NCBI GenBank assembly: GCA_030142905.1
Contig: JASJOG010000139.1
Coordinates: 702,501 to 766,500, forward strand
Direction: 5' to 3'
Source of the DNA: Heliopora coerulea
Lineage: Eukaryota > Cnidaria > Anthozoa > Scleralcyonacea > Helioporidae
Length of the DNA: 64,000 nt
Shown: piece by piece, positions 26,237 through 40,635 of the stretch
Numbering within the stretch: position 1 is the first letter of the stretch
Layout of the letters: every line of letters starts with the position of its first letter
The notes under the pieces: model-generated
Seen by the model: only the letters and a program-made list of their open reading frames with translations
Databases searched by the model: none
Told to the model about the DNA's origin: nothing
Made by a program: the position numbers and the translations under genes

Positions 26237-26242
26237 CTAGTA
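26237..26242. repeat. Target site duplication, right copy
   Basis: CTAGTA, one mismatch from the left copy CTTGTA. The uninterrupted satellite has CTTGTA, so the right copy carries the change. Confidence 0.82.
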
Positions 26243-29200
26243 AAATGATGTTTTCGGGTCAGGCTACAGGAAAAAAGCATTAGTTCATGGATTGGAGACG
26301 TATTTTAGAAAGTATGGCAACGTGCTGAAATCAGGCCTTTAAGCCTTATACGTTAAAAGCCATAAGTATAGCTAGAAACAGGTGAAATCCAAAAACGTGT
26401 GCAAAACTGACCGAATATTTTTAAAATGGTCTTATCCACCCAAATATCATAAAAAAATCCGAATTTCTTATATTCGACGACTTACTCTAAAAGTTTCTGA
26501 AACTCGTTAAAAACGCTCTATCTCGCCGAGATAAGACGATTGAGTTAGTTGCATTTGTGGAAAGTTTGCGAAACTTCTCCAATGCTTGTATAATGATCTT
26601 TTCGGGTCATGCTACAAGATAAAAGAGTTAGTTGATGGATTGGAGACATATTTTAGAAATTATGGCAACGTGCTGAAATCTGGCCCTTAAGCCTTACACG
26701 TTAAAAGCCTTAAGTATAGCTAGAAACAGGTGAAATCCAAAAACGTGTGCAAAACTTACCAAATATTTCTAAATTGCTCTTTTCCACCAAAATATAATAA
26801 AATAACCGAATTTCTTATATTCGAGGACTTGCTCTAAAAGTTTCTGAAACTCGTTAAAAACGCTTTATCTCGACGAGATAAGACGATTGAGTTAGTTGCA
26901 TTTGTGGAAAGTTTGCGAAACTTCGCCAATGCTTGTAAAATGATCTTTTCGGGTCAGGCTACAGGATAAAAGCGTTAGTTCATGGATTGGAGACGTATTT
27001 TAGAAAGTATGGCAACGTGCTGAAATCTGGCCCTTAAGCCTTATACGTTAAAAGCCATAAGTATAGCTAGAAACAGGTGAAATCCAAAAACGTGTGCTAA
27101 ATTTACCGAATATTTCTAAAATGCTCTTTTCCACCCAAACATCATAAAACAAACCGAATTTCGTTGATTCGACGAGATAATCTCAAAATTTTTGAAACTC
27201 GCCATAAGTGCTCTATCTCGACGAGATAAGACGATTAGTAAAAGGAACAGTGTAACGGTTCTGACTTGAGTTAGTTGCATTTGTGGAAAGTTTGCGAAAC
27301 TTTGCCAATGCTTGTAAAATGATGTTTTCGGGTCAGAAGAGAGGATAAAAGCATTAGTTCATGGATTGGAGTTGTATTTTAAAAAATATGACAATGTCCT
27401 TAAATCTGTCCCTTAAGCCTTATACGTTAAAAGCCAGAAGCATACCATGAAGGAAGTGAAAACCAAATAGGTGTGCAAAACTGACCAAATATTTCTAAAA
27501 TGGTCTTATCCACCCAAATATCATAAAAAAAACCGAATTTCGTTTATTCGACGACTTGCTCTAAAAGTTTCTGAAACTCGTCAAAAACGCTTTATCTCGA
27601 CGAGATAAGACGATTGAGTTAGTTGCATTTGTGGAAAGTTTGCGAAACTTCGCCAATGTTTGTAAAATGATCTTTTCGGGTCAGGCTACAAGATAAAAGC
27701 GTTAGTTCATGGATTGGAGACGTATTTTAGAAAGTATGGCAACGAGCTGAAATCTGGCCCTTAAGCCTTATACGTTAAAAGCTTTATAAGTATAGTTAAG
27801 AAAAAGGTGAAATCCAAAAACGTGTGCTAAACTTACCGAATATTTCTAAAATGCTCTTTTCCACCCAAATATCATAAAAAACCCCGAATTTCTTATATTC
27901 GAGGACTTGCTCTAAAAGTTTCTGAAACTCGTTAAAAACGCTCTATCTCGCCGAGATAAGACGATTGAGTTTGTTGCATTTGTGGAAAGTTTGCGAAACT
28001 TCTCCAATGCTTGTATAATGATCTTTTCGGGTCATACTACAAGATAAAAGCGTTAGTTCATGGATTGGAGACATATTTTAGAAATTATGGCAACATGCTG
28101 AAATCTGGCACTGAAGCCTTAACGTTAAAAGCCTTAAGTATAGCTAGAAACAGGTGAAATCCAAAAACGTGTGCTAAACTTACCAAATATTTCTAAATTG
28201 CTCTTTTCCACCCAAATATCATAAAAAAACCCGAATTTCTTATATTCGAGGACTTGCTCTAAAAGTTTCTGAAACTCGTCAAAAACGCTTTATCTCGACG
28301 AGATAAGACGATTGAGTTAGTTGCATTTGTGGAAAGTTTGCGAAACTTCGCCAATGCTTGTAAAATGATCTTTTCGGATCAGGCTACGGGATAAAAGCGT
28401 TAGTTCATGGATTGGAGACGTATTTTAGAAAGTATGGCAACGTGCTGAAATCTGGCCCTTGAGCCTTATACGTTAAAAGCCATAAGTATAGCTAGAAACC
28501 TCTGAATTCCAAAAACGTTTACTAAACTTACCGAATATTTCTAAAATGCTCTTTTCAACAAAAATATCATAAAATAAACCGAATTTCATTGATTCGACGA
28601 CTTGCTCTAAAAGTTTCTGAAACTCGTCAAAAACGCTTTATCTCGACGAGATAAGACGATTGAGTTAGTTGCATTTGTCGAAAGTTTGCGAAACTTCGCC
28701 AATGCTTGTAAAATGATCTTTTCGGGTCAGTCTACAGGGTAAAAGCGTTAGTTCATGGATTGGAGATGTATTTTAGAAAGTATGGCAACGTGCTGAAATC
28801 TGGCCCTTAAGCCTTATACGTTAAAAGCCATAAGTATAGCTAAGAAAAAGGTGAAATCCAAAAACGTGTGCTAAACTTACCGAATATTTCTAAACTGCTC
28901 TTTTCCACCCAAATATTATAAAAAACCACGAATTTCTTATATTCGACGACTTGCTCTAAAAGTTTCTGAAAATCGTTAAAAACGCTCTATCTCGCAAGGA
29001 TAAGACGATTGAGTTAGTTGCATTTATGGAAAGTTTGCGAAACTTCGCCAATGCTTGTAAAATGATCTTTTCGGGACAGAAGAGAGGATAAAAGCATTAT
29101 TTCATGGATTGGAGTTGTATTTTAAAAAATATGACAATGTCCTTATATCTGTCCCTTAAACCTTATACGTTTAAAGCCATAAGTATAGCTAGAAACAGGT

Positions 29201-30234
29201 GAAATCCAAAAACGTGACCTAAACTTACCAAATATTTCTAAATTCCTCTTTTCCACCAAAATATCATAAAAAAAAACCCGAATTTCTTATTTTCGAGGAC
29301 TTGTTCTACAAGTTTCTAAAACTCATCAAAAACGCTTTATCTCGACGAGATAAGACGATTGAGTTATTTGCATTTGTGGAAAGTTTGCGAAACTTCGCCA
29401 ATGCTTGTAAAATGATGTTCTCGGGTCAGGCTACAAGATAAAAGCGTTAGTTCATGGATTGGAGACGTATTTTAGAGAGTATGGCAACGTGCTGAAATCT
29501 GGCTCTTAACCTTATACGTTAAAAGCCATAAGTATAGCTATATTCAGGTGAATTCCAAAAACGTGTGCTAAACTTACCGAATATTTCTAAAATACTCTTT
29601 TCCACCCAAATATCATAAAATAAACCGAATTTCATTGATTCTACGACTTGCTGTAAAAGTTTCTGAAACTTTTCAAAAACGATTTATTTCGACGAGATAA
29701 GACGATTGAGTTAGTTGCATTTGTGGAAAGTTTGCAAAACTTCCCCAATGCTTGTAAAATGATCTTTTCGGATCAGTCTACAGGATAAAAGCGTTAGTTC
29801 ATTGATTGGAGACGTATTTTAGAAAGTATGGCAACGTGCTGAAATCTGGCCCTTAAGCCTTATACGTTAAAAGCCATAAGTATAGCTAGAAACAGGTGAA
29901 ATCCAAAAACGTGTGCTAAACTTTCCGAATATTTCTAAAATAATCTTTTCCACCCAAACATCATAAAACAAACCGAATTTCGTTGATTCGACGAGATAAT
30001 CTCAAAATTTTTAAAACTCGCCATAAGTGCTCTATCTCGACGAGATAAGACGATTAGTAAAAGGAACAGTGTAACGGTTCTGACTTGAGTTAGTTGCATT
30101 TGTGGAAAGTTTGCGAAACTTTTCCAATGCTTGTAAAATGATGTTTTCCGGGCAGAAAAGAGGGTAAAAGCATTAATTCATGGATTGAAATTGTATTTTA
30201 AAAAATATGACAATGTCCTTAAATCTGTCCCTTA

Positions 30235-32810
30235 AGCCTTATACGTTAAAAGCCAGAAGCATACCATGAAGGAAGTGAAAACCAAATAGGTGTGCAAAAC
30301 TGACCGAATATATCTAAAATGGTCTTATCCACTCAAATACCATAAAAAAACCCGATTTCGTTTATTTGACGACTTGCTCTAAAAGTTTCTGAAACTCGTC
30401 AAAAACGCTTTATCTCGACGAGATAATACGATTGAGTTAGTTGCATTTGTCGAAAGTTTGCGAAACTTCACCAATGCTTGTTAAATGATCATTTCGGGTC
30501 AGGCTACAGGATAAAAGCGTTAGTTCATGGATTGGAGACGTATTTTAGAAAGTATGGCAACGTGCTGAAATCTAGCCCTTAAGCCATATACGTTAAAAGC
30601 CATAAGTATAGCCAGAAACCGGTGAATTCCAAAAACGTGTGCTAAACTTACCGAAAATTTCTAAAATGCTCTTTTCCACCCAAATATCATAAAATAAACC
30701 GAATTTCATTGATTCGACGACTTGCTCTAAAAGTTTCTGAAACTCGTCAAAAACGCTTTATCTCGACGAGATAAGACGATTGAGTTAGTTGCATTTGTGG
30801 AAAGTTTGCGAAACTTCGCCAATGCTTGTAAAATGATATTTTCGGATCAGGCTTCATGATAAAACAGTTAGTTCATGGATTGGAGACGTATTTTAGAAGT
30901 ATGGCAACGTGCTGAAATCTGGCTCTTAAGCCTTATACGTTAAAAGCCATAAGTATAGCTAGAAACAGGTTAAATCCAAAAACGTTTGCTAAACTTACCG
31001 AATATTTTCTAAAATGCTCTTTTCCACCCAAACATCATAAAACAAACCGAAATTCATGATTCGAAGAGATAATATCAAAATTTTTGAAACTCGCCATAAG
31101 TGCTCTATCTCGACGAGATAAAACGATTCGTAAAAGAAACAGTGTAACGGTTGTGGCTTGTGTTAGTTGCATTTGTTTAAAGTTTCCGAAACTTCGCCAA
31201 TGCTTGTAAAATGATGTTTTCGGGACAGAAGAGAGGATAAAAGCATTAGTTCATGGATTGGAGTTGTATTTTAAAAAATACGACAATGTCCTTAAATCTG
31301 TCCCTTAAGCCTTATAAGTTAAAAGCCAGAAGCATACCAGGAATGAAGTGAAAACAAAATAGATTTGCAAAACTGATCGAATATTTCTAAAATGGTCTTA
31401 TCCACTCAAATATCATAAAAAAACCCGAATTTCGTTTATTCGACGACTTGCTCTAAAATTTTCTGAAACTCGTCAAAAACGCTTTATCTCGACGAGATAA
31501 GACGATTGAGTTAGTTGCATTTGTGGAAAGTTTGCGAAACTTCGCCAATGCTGGTAAAATGATGTTTTCGGGTCAGAAGGGAGGATAAAAGCATTATTTC
31601 ATGGATTGGAATTGTATTTTAAAAATTATGACAATGTCCTTAAACCTGTCCCTTAAGCCTTATACGTTAAAAGCCAGAAGCATACCATGAAGGAAGTGAA
31701 AACCAAATAGGTGTGCAAAACTGACCGAATATTTCTAAAATGGTCTTATCCACACAAATAAAATAAAAAAACCCGAATTTCTTATATTCGACGACTTGCT
31801 CTAAAAGTCTCTGAAAATCGTTAAAAACGCACTATCTCGCCAAGATAAGACGATTGAGTTAGTTGCATTTGTGGAAAGTTTGCGAAACTTCGCCAATGCT
31901 TGTAAAATGATCTTTTCGGGTCATGCTACAAGATAAAAGCGTTAGTTCATGGATTGGAGACATATTTTAGAAATTATGGCAACGTGCTGAAATCTTGCAC
32001 TTAAGCCTTATACGTTAAAAGCCTTAATTAAGCTAGAAACAGGTGAAATCCAAAAACGTGTGCTAAACTTACCAAATATTTCTAAATTGCTCTTTTCCAC
32101 AAAAAAATTTTATAAAAAAACCCGAATTTCTTATGTTCGAGGACTTGCTCTAAAAGTTTCTGAAATTCGTCAAAAACGCTTTATCTCGACGTGATAAGAC
32201 GATTGAGTTAGTTGCATTTGTGGAAAGTTTGCGAAACTTCGCCAATGCTTCTAAAATGAAATTTTCGGGATAGGAAACAGGATAAAATCGTTAGTTCATG
32301 GATTGGAGATGTATTTTAGAAAGTATGGCAACGTGCTGAAATCTGGCCCTTAAGCCTTATACGTTAAAAACCAGAAGCATTCCATGAAGGAAGTGAAAAC
32401 CAAATAGGTGTGCAAAACTTACCGAATATTTCTAAAATGGTCTTATCCACCCAAATATCATAAAAAAACCCCGAATTTCGTTTATTCGAAGACTTGCTCT
32501 AAAAGTTTCTGAAACTCGTCAAAAACGCTTTATCTCGACGTGATAAGACGATTGAGTTAGTTGCATTTGTGGAAAGTTTGCGAAACTTCGCCAATGCTTG
32601 TAAAATGATGTGTTCGGGTCAGACTACAAGATAAAAGAGTTAGTTCATGGATTGGAGACGTATTTTAGAAAGTATGGCTAAGTGCTGAAATCTGGCCCTT
32701 AACCTTATACGTTAAAAGCCATAAGTATAGCTAGAAACAGGTGAAATCCAAAAACATGTACTAAACTTACCGAATATTTCTAAAATGCTCTTTTCCACCC
32801 AAACATCATA
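30235..32810 (+). repeat. Satellite segmental duplication A, copy 1
   Basis: Repeated at 35229-37804, offset 4994 bp, with no difference noticed at the points compared, including private variants such as the CGATTTCGTTTATTTGACG segment. Confidence 0.85.
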
Positions 32811-33530
32811 AAACAAACCGAATTTCGTTGATCCGACGAGATAACCTGAAAAGTTTTGAAACTCGCCATAAGTGCTCTATCTCGACGAGATAAGATGATT
32901 AGTAAAAAGAACAGTGTAATGGTTGTGGCTTGAGTTAGTTGCATTTATAGAAAGTTTGCGAAACTTTGCCAATGCTTGTAAAATGATGTTTTCGGGTCAG
33001 GCTACAGGATAAAAGCGTTAGTTCATGGATTGGAGACGTATTTTAGAAAGTATGGCAAAATGCTGAAATCTGGCCCTTAAGCCTTATACGTTAAAAGCCT
33101 TAAGTATAGCTAGAAACCGGTGAATTCCAAAAACGTGTGCTAAACTTACCGAATATTTCTAAAATGCTCTTTTCCACAAAAATATCATAAAATAAACCGA
33201 ATTTCATTCATTCGACGACTTGCTCTAAAAGTTTCTGAAACTCGTCAAAAACGCTTTATCTCGACGAGATAAGACGATTGAGTTAGTTGCATTTGTGGAA
33301 AGTTTGCGAAACTTCGCCAATGCTTGTAAAATGATCTTTTCGGATCAGGCTACAGGATAAAAGCGTTAGTTCATGGATTGGAGACGTATTTTAGAAAGTA
33401 TGGCAACGTGCTGAAATCTGGCCCTTGAGCCTTATACGTTAAAAGCCATAAGTATAGCTTGAAACAGGTGAAATCCAAAAACGTTTGCTAAACTTACCGA
33501 ATATTTCTAAAATGCTCTTTTCCACCCAAA

Positions 33531-35294
33531 CATCATAAAACAAAATGAATTTCGTTGATTCGACAAGGTAATCTCAAAATTTTTGAAACTCGCCATAAGT
33601 GCTCTATCTCGACGAGATAAGACGATTAGTAAAAGGAACAGTGTAACGGTTGTGGCTTGAGTTAGTTGCTTTTGTTTAAAGTTTCCGAAACTTCGCCAAT
33701 GCTTGTAAAATGATGTTTTCGGGACAGAATAGAGGATAAAAGCATTAGTTCATGGATTGGAGTTGTATTTTAAAAAATATGACAATGTCCTTAAATCTGT
33801 CCCTTAAGCTTTATAAGTTAAAAGCCAGAAGCATACCATGAAGGAAGTGAAAACAAAATAGGTGTGCAAAACTGATCGAATATTTCTAAAATGGTCTTAT
33901 CCACTCAAATATCATAAAAAAACCCGAATTTCGTTTATTCGACGACTTGCTCTAAAAGTTTCTGAAACTCGTCAAAAACGCTTTATCTCGACGAGATAAG
34001 ACGATTGAGTAACTTGCATTTGTGGAAAGTTTGCGAAACTTCGCCAATGCTTGTAAAATGATGTTTTCGGGTCAGAAGGGAGGATAAAAGCATTAGTTCA
34101 TGGATTGGAGTTGTATTTTAAAAAATATGACAATGTCCTTAAATCTGTCCCTTAAGCCTTATACGTTAAAAGCCAGAAGCATACCTTGAAGGAAGTGAAA
34201 ACCAAATAGGTGTGCAAAACTGACTGAATATTTCTAAAATGGTCTTATCCACCCAAATATTATAAAAAAACCCGAATTTCGTTTATTCGACGACTTGCTC
34301 TAAAAGTTTCTGAAACTCGTCAAAAACGCTTTATCTCGACGAGATAATACGATTGAGTTAGTTGCATTTGTGGAAAGTTTGCGAAACTTCGCCAATGCTT
34401 GTAAAATGATGTTTTCGGATGAGGCTACAGGATAAAAGCGTTAGTTCATGGATTGGAGACGTATTTTAGAAAGTATGGCAACGTGTTGAAATCTGGCTCT
34501 TAAGCCTTATACGTTAAAAGCCTTAAGTATAGCTAGAAACCTCTGAATTCCAAAAACGTTTGCTAAACATACCGAATATTTCTAAAATGCTCTTTTCCAT
34601 AAAATATCATAAAATAAACCGAATTTCATTGATTCGACGACTTGCTCTAAAAGTTTCTGAAACTTGTCAAAAACGCTTTATCTCGACGAGATAAGACGAT
34701 TGAGTTAGTTGCAATTGTGGAAAGTTTGCGAAACTTCGCCAATGCTTGTAAAACGAACTTTTCGGGACAGGAAACAGGATAAAACTGTTAGTTCATGGAT
34801 TGGAGACTTATTTTAGAAAGTATGGCAACGTGTTTAAATCTGGCCCTTGAGCCTTATACGTTAAAAGCCATAAGTATAGCTAGAAACAGGTGAAATCCAA
34901 AAACGTGTGCTAAACTTACCGAATATTTCTAAAATGCTCTTCTCCACCCAAACATCATAATACAAACCGATTTTCGTTGATTCGACGAGATAATCTCAAA
35001 AGTTTTGAAACTCGCCATAAGTGCTCTATCTCGACGAGATAAGACGATTAGTAAAAGGAACAGTGTAACGGTTCTGACTTGAGTTAGTTGCATTTGTGGA
35101 AAGTTTGCGAAACTTTGCCAATGCTTGTAAAATGATGCTTTCGGGTCAGAGGGGAGGATAAAAGCATTAGTTCATGGATTGGAATTGTATTTTAAAAAAT
35201 ATGACAATGTCCTTAAATCTGTCCCTTATGCCTTATACGTTAAAAGCCAGAAGCATACCATGAAGGAAGTGAAAACCAAATAGGTGTGCAAAAC
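33531..35294 (+). repeat. Satellite segmental duplication B, copy 1
   Basis: Repeated at 37798-39561, offset 4267 bp. Together with duplication A it forms one event in which the second copy lacks a 727-bp dimer. Confidence 0.85.
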
Positions 35295-37804
35295 TGACCG
35301 AATATATCTAAAATGGTCTTATCCACTCAAATACCATAAAAAAACCCGATTTCGTTTATTTGACGACTTGCTCTAAAAGTTTCTGAAACTCGTCAAAAAC
35401 GCTTTATCTCGACGAGATAATACGATTGAGTTAGTTGCATTTGTCGAAAGTTTGCGAAACTTCACCAATGCTTGTTAAATGATCATTTCGGGTCAGGCTA
35501 CAGGATAAAAGCGTTAGTTCATGGATTGGAGACGTATTTTAGAAAGTATGGCAACGTGCTGAAATCTAGCCCTTAAGCCATATACGTTAAAAGCCATAAG
35601 TATAGCCAGAAACCGGTGAATTCCAAAAACGTGTGCTAAACTTACCGAAAATTTCTAAAATGCTCTTTTCCACCCAAATATCATAAAATAAACCGAATTT
35701 CATTGATTCGACGACTTGCTCTAAAAGTTTCTGAAACTCGTCAAAAACGCTTTATCTCGACGAGATAAGACGATTGAGTTAGTTGCATTTGTGGAAAGTT
35801 TGCGAAACTTCGCCAATGCTTGTAAAATGATATTTTCGGATCAGGCTTCATGATAAAACAGTTAGTTCATGGATTGGAGACGTATTTTAGAAGTATGGCA
35901 ACGTGCTGAAATCTGGCTCTTAAGCCTTATACGTTAAAAGCCATAAGTATAGCTAGAAACAGGTTAAATCCAAAAACGTTTGCTAAACTTACCGAATATT
36001 TTCTAAAATGCTCTTTTCCACCCAAACATCATAAAACAAACCGAAATTCATGATTCGAAGAGATAATATCAAAATTTTTGAAACTCGCCATAAGTGCTCT
36101 ATCTCGACGAGATAAAACGATTCGTAAAAGAAACAGTGTAACGGTTGTGGCTTGTGTTAGTTGCATTTGTTTAAAGTTTCCGAAACTTCGCCAATGCTTG
36201 TAAAATGATGTTTTCGGGACAGAAGAGAGGATAAAAGCATTAGTTCATGGATTGGAGTTGTATTTTAAAAAATACGACAATGTCCTTAAATCTGTCCCTT
36301 AAGCCTTATAAGTTAAAAGCCAGAAGCATACCAGGAATGAAGTGAAAACAAAATAGATTTGCAAAACTGATCGAATATTTCTAAAATGGTCTTATCCACT
36401 CAAATATCATAAAAAAACCCGAATTTCGTTTATTCGACGACTTGCTCTAAAATTTTCTGAAACTCGTCAAAAACGCTTTATCTCGACGAGATAAGACGAT
36501 TGAGTTAGTTGCATTTGTGGAAAGTTTGCGAAACTTCGCCAATGCTGGTAAAATGATGTTTTCGGGTCAGAAGGGAGGATAAAAGCATTATTTCATGGAT
36601 TGGAATTGTATTTTAAAAATTATGACAATGTCCTTAAACCTGTCCCTTAAGCCTTATACGTTAAAAGCCAGAAGCATACCATGAAGGAAGTGAAAACCAA
36701 ATAGGTGTGCAAAACTGACCGAATATTTCTAAAATGGTCTTATCCACACAAATAAAATAAAAAAACCCGAATTTCTTATATTCGACGACTTGCTCTAAAA
36801 GTCTCTGAAAATCGTTAAAAACGCACTATCTCGCCAAGATAAGACGATTGAGTTAGTTGCATTTGTGGAAAGTTTGCGAAACTTCGCCAATGCTTGTAAA
36901 ATGATCTTTTCGGGTCATGCTACAAGATAAAAGCGTTAGTTCATGGATTGGAGACATATTTTAGAAATTATGGCAACGTGCTGAAATCTTGCACTTAAGC
37001 CTTATACGTTAAAAGCCTTAATTAAGCTAGAAACAGGTGAAATCCAAAAACGTGTGCTAAACTTACCAAATATTTCTAAATTGCTCTTTTCCACAAAAAA
37101 ATTTTATAAAAAAACCCGAATTTCTTATGTTCGAGGACTTGCTCTAAAAGTTTCTGAAATTCGTCAAAAACGCTTTATCTCGACGTGATAAGACGATTGA
37201 GTTAGTTGCATTTGTGGAAAGTTTGCGAAACTTCGCCAATGCTTCTAAAATGAAATTTTCGGGATAGGAAACAGGATAAAATCGTTAGTTCATGGATTGG
37301 AGATGTATTTTAGAAAGTATGGCAACGTGCTGAAATCTGGCCCTTAAGCCTTATACGTTAAAAACCAGAAGCATTCCATGAAGGAAGTGAAAACCAAATA
37401 GGTGTGCAAAACTTACCGAATATTTCTAAAATGGTCTTATCCACCCAAATATCATAAAAAAACCCCGAATTTCGTTTATTCGAAGACTTGCTCTAAAAGT
37501 TTCTGAAACTCGTCAAAAACGCTTTATCTCGACGTGATAAGACGATTGAGTTAGTTGCATTTGTGGAAAGTTTGCGAAACTTCGCCAATGCTTGTAAAAT
37601 GATGTGTTCGGGTCAGACTACAAGATAAAAGAGTTAGTTCATGGATTGGAGACGTATTTTAGAAAGTATGGCTAAGTGCTGAAATCTGGCCCTTAACCTT
37701 ATACGTTAAAAGCCATAAGTATAGCTAGAAACAGGTGAAATCCAAAAACATGTACTAAACTTACCGAATATTTCTAAAATGCTCTTTTCCACCCAAACAT
37801 CATA
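35229..37804 (+). repeat. Satellite segmental duplication A, copy 2
   Basis: Second copy of 30235-32810. It switches to the duplication B text near 37800 (CAAAATGAATTTC). Confidence 0.85.
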
Positions 37805-39561
37805 AAACAAAATGAATTTCGTTGATTCGACAAGGTAATCTCAAAATTTTTGAAACTCGCCATAAGTGCTCTATCTCGACGAGATAAGACGATTAGTAAA
37901 AGGAACAGTGTAACGGTTGTGGCTTGAGTTAGTTGCTTTTGTTTAAAGTTTCCGAAACTTCGCCAATGCTTGTAAAATGATGTTTTCGGGACAGAATAGA
38001 GGATAAAAGCATTAGTTCATGGATTGGAGTTGTATTTTAAAAAATATGACAATGTCCTTAAATCTGTCCCTTAAGCTTTATAAGTTAAAAGCCAGAAGCA
38101 TACCATGAAGGAAGTGAAAACAAAATAGGTGTGCAAAACTGATCGAATATTTCTAAAATGGTCTTATCCACTCAAATATCATAAAAAAACCCGAATTTCG
38201 TTTATTCGACGACTTGCTCTAAAAGTTTCTGAAACTCGTCAAAAACGCTTTATCTCGACGAGATAAGACGATTGAGTAACTTGCATTTGTGGAAAGTTTG
38301 CGAAACTTCGCCAATGCTTGTAAAATGATGTTTTCGGGTCAGAAGGGAGGATAAAAGCATTAGTTCATGGATTGGAGTTGTATTTTAAAAAATATGACAA
38401 TGTCCTTAAATCTGTCCCTTAAGCCTTATACGTTAAAAGCCAGAAGCATACCTTGAAGGAAGTGAAAACCAAATAGGTGTGCAAAACTGACTGAATATTT
38501 CTAAAATGGTCTTATCCACCCAAATATTATAAAAAAACCCGAATTTCGTTTATTCGACGACTTGCTCTAAAAGTTTCTGAAACTCGTCAAAAACGCTTTA
38601 TCTCGACGAGATAATACGATTGAGTTAGTTGCATTTGTGGAAAGTTTGCGAAACTTCGCCAATGCTTGTAAAATGATGTTTTCGGATGAGGCTACAGGAT
38701 AAAAGCGTTAGTTCATGGATTGGAGACGTATTTTAGAAAGTATGGCAACGTGTTGAAATCTGGCTCTTAAGCCTTATACGTTAAAAGCCTTAAGTATAGC
38801 TAGAAACCTCTGAATTCCAAAAACGTTTGCTAAACATACCGAATATTTCTAAAATGCTCTTTTCCATAAAATATCATAAAATAAACCGAATTTCATTGAT
38901 TCGACGACTTGCTCTAAAAGTTTCTGAAACTTGTCAAAAACGCTTTATCTCGACGAGATAAGACGATTGAGTTAGTTGCAATTGTGGAAAGTTTGCGAAA
39001 CTTCGCCAATGCTTGTAAAACGAACTTTTCGGGACAGGAAACAGGATAAAACTGTTAGTTCATGGATTGGAGACTTATTTTAGAAAGTATGGCAACGTGT
39101 TTAAATCTGGCCCTTGAGCCTTATACGTTAAAAGCCATAAGTATAGCTAGAAACAGGTGAAATCCAAAAACGTGTGCTAAACTTACCGAATATTTCTAAA
39201 ATGCTCTTCTCCACCCAAACATCATAATACAAACCGATTTTCGTTGATTCGACGAGATAATCTCAAAAGTTTTGAAACTCGCCATAAGTGCTCTATCTCG
39301 ACGAGATAAGACGATTAGTAAAAGGAACAGTGTAACGGTTCTGACTTGAGTTAGTTGCATTTGTGGAAAGTTTGCGAAACTTTGCCAATGCTTGTAAAAT
39401 GATGCTTTCGGGTCAGAGGGGAGGATAAAAGCATTAGTTCATGGATTGGAATTGTATTTTAAAAAATATGACAATGTCCTTAAATCTGTCCCTTATGCCT
39501 TATACGTTAAAAGCCAGAAGCATACCATGAAGGAAGTGAAAACCAAATAGGTGTGCAAAAC
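37798..39561 (+). repeat. Satellite segmental duplication B, copy 2
   Basis: Second copy of 33531-35294. Its last 1074 bp are repeated once more immediately downstream. Confidence 0.85.
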
Positions 39562-40635
39562 TGACTGAATATTTCTAAAATGGTCTTATCCACCCAAATA
39601 TTATAAAAAAACCCGAATTTCGTTTATTCGACGACTTGCTCTAAAAGTTTCTGAAACTCGTCAAAAACGCTTTATCTCGACGAGATAATACGATTGAGTT
39701 AGTTGCATTTGTGGAAAGTTTGCGAAACTTCGCCAATGCTTGTAAAATGATGTTTTCGGATGAGGCTACAGGATAAAAGCGTTAGTTCATGGATTGGAGA
39801 CGTATTTTAGAAAGTATGGCAACGTGTTGAAATCTGGCTCTTAAGCCTTATACGTTAAAAGCCTTAAGTATAGCTAGAAACCTCTGAATTCCAAAAACGT
39901 TTGCTAAACATACCGAATATTTCTAAAATGCTCTTTTCCATAAAATATCATAAAATAAACCGAATTTCATTGATTCGACGACTTGCTCTAAAAGTTTCTG
40001 AAACTTGTCAAAAACGCTTTATCTCGACGAGATAAGACGATTGAGTTAGTTGCAATTGTGGAAAGTTTGCGAAACTTCGCCAATGCTTGTAAAACGAACT
40101 TTTCGGGACAGGAAACAGGATAAAACTGTTAGTTCATGGATTGGAGACTTATTTTAGAAAGTATGGCAACGTGTTTAAATCTGGCCCTTGAGCCTTATAC
40201 GTTAAAAGCCATAAGTATAGCTAGAAACAGGTGAAATCCAAAAACGTGTGCTAAACTTACCGAATATTTCTAAAATGCTCTTCTCCACCCAAACATCATA
40301 ATACAAACCGATTTTCGTTGATTCGACGAGATAATCTCAAAAGTTTTGAAACTCGCCATAAGTGCTCTATCTCGACGAGATAAGACGATTAGTAAAAGGA
40401 ACAGTGTAACGGTTCTGACTTGAGTTAGTTGCATTTGTGGAAAGTTTGCGAAACTTTGCCAATGCTTGTAAAATGATGCTTTCGGGTCAGAGGGGAGGAT
40501 AAAAGCATTAGTTCATGGATTGGAATTGTATTTTAAAAAATATGACAATGTCCTTAAATCTGTCCCTTATGCCTTATACGTTAAAAGCCAGAAGCATACC
40601 ATGAAGGAAGTGAAAACCAAATAGGTGTGCAAAAC
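39562..40635 (+). repeat. Tandem 1074-bp trimer copy
   Basis: Repeats 38488-39561 directly. 1074 bp equals two short monomers plus one long one. Confidence 0.85.
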
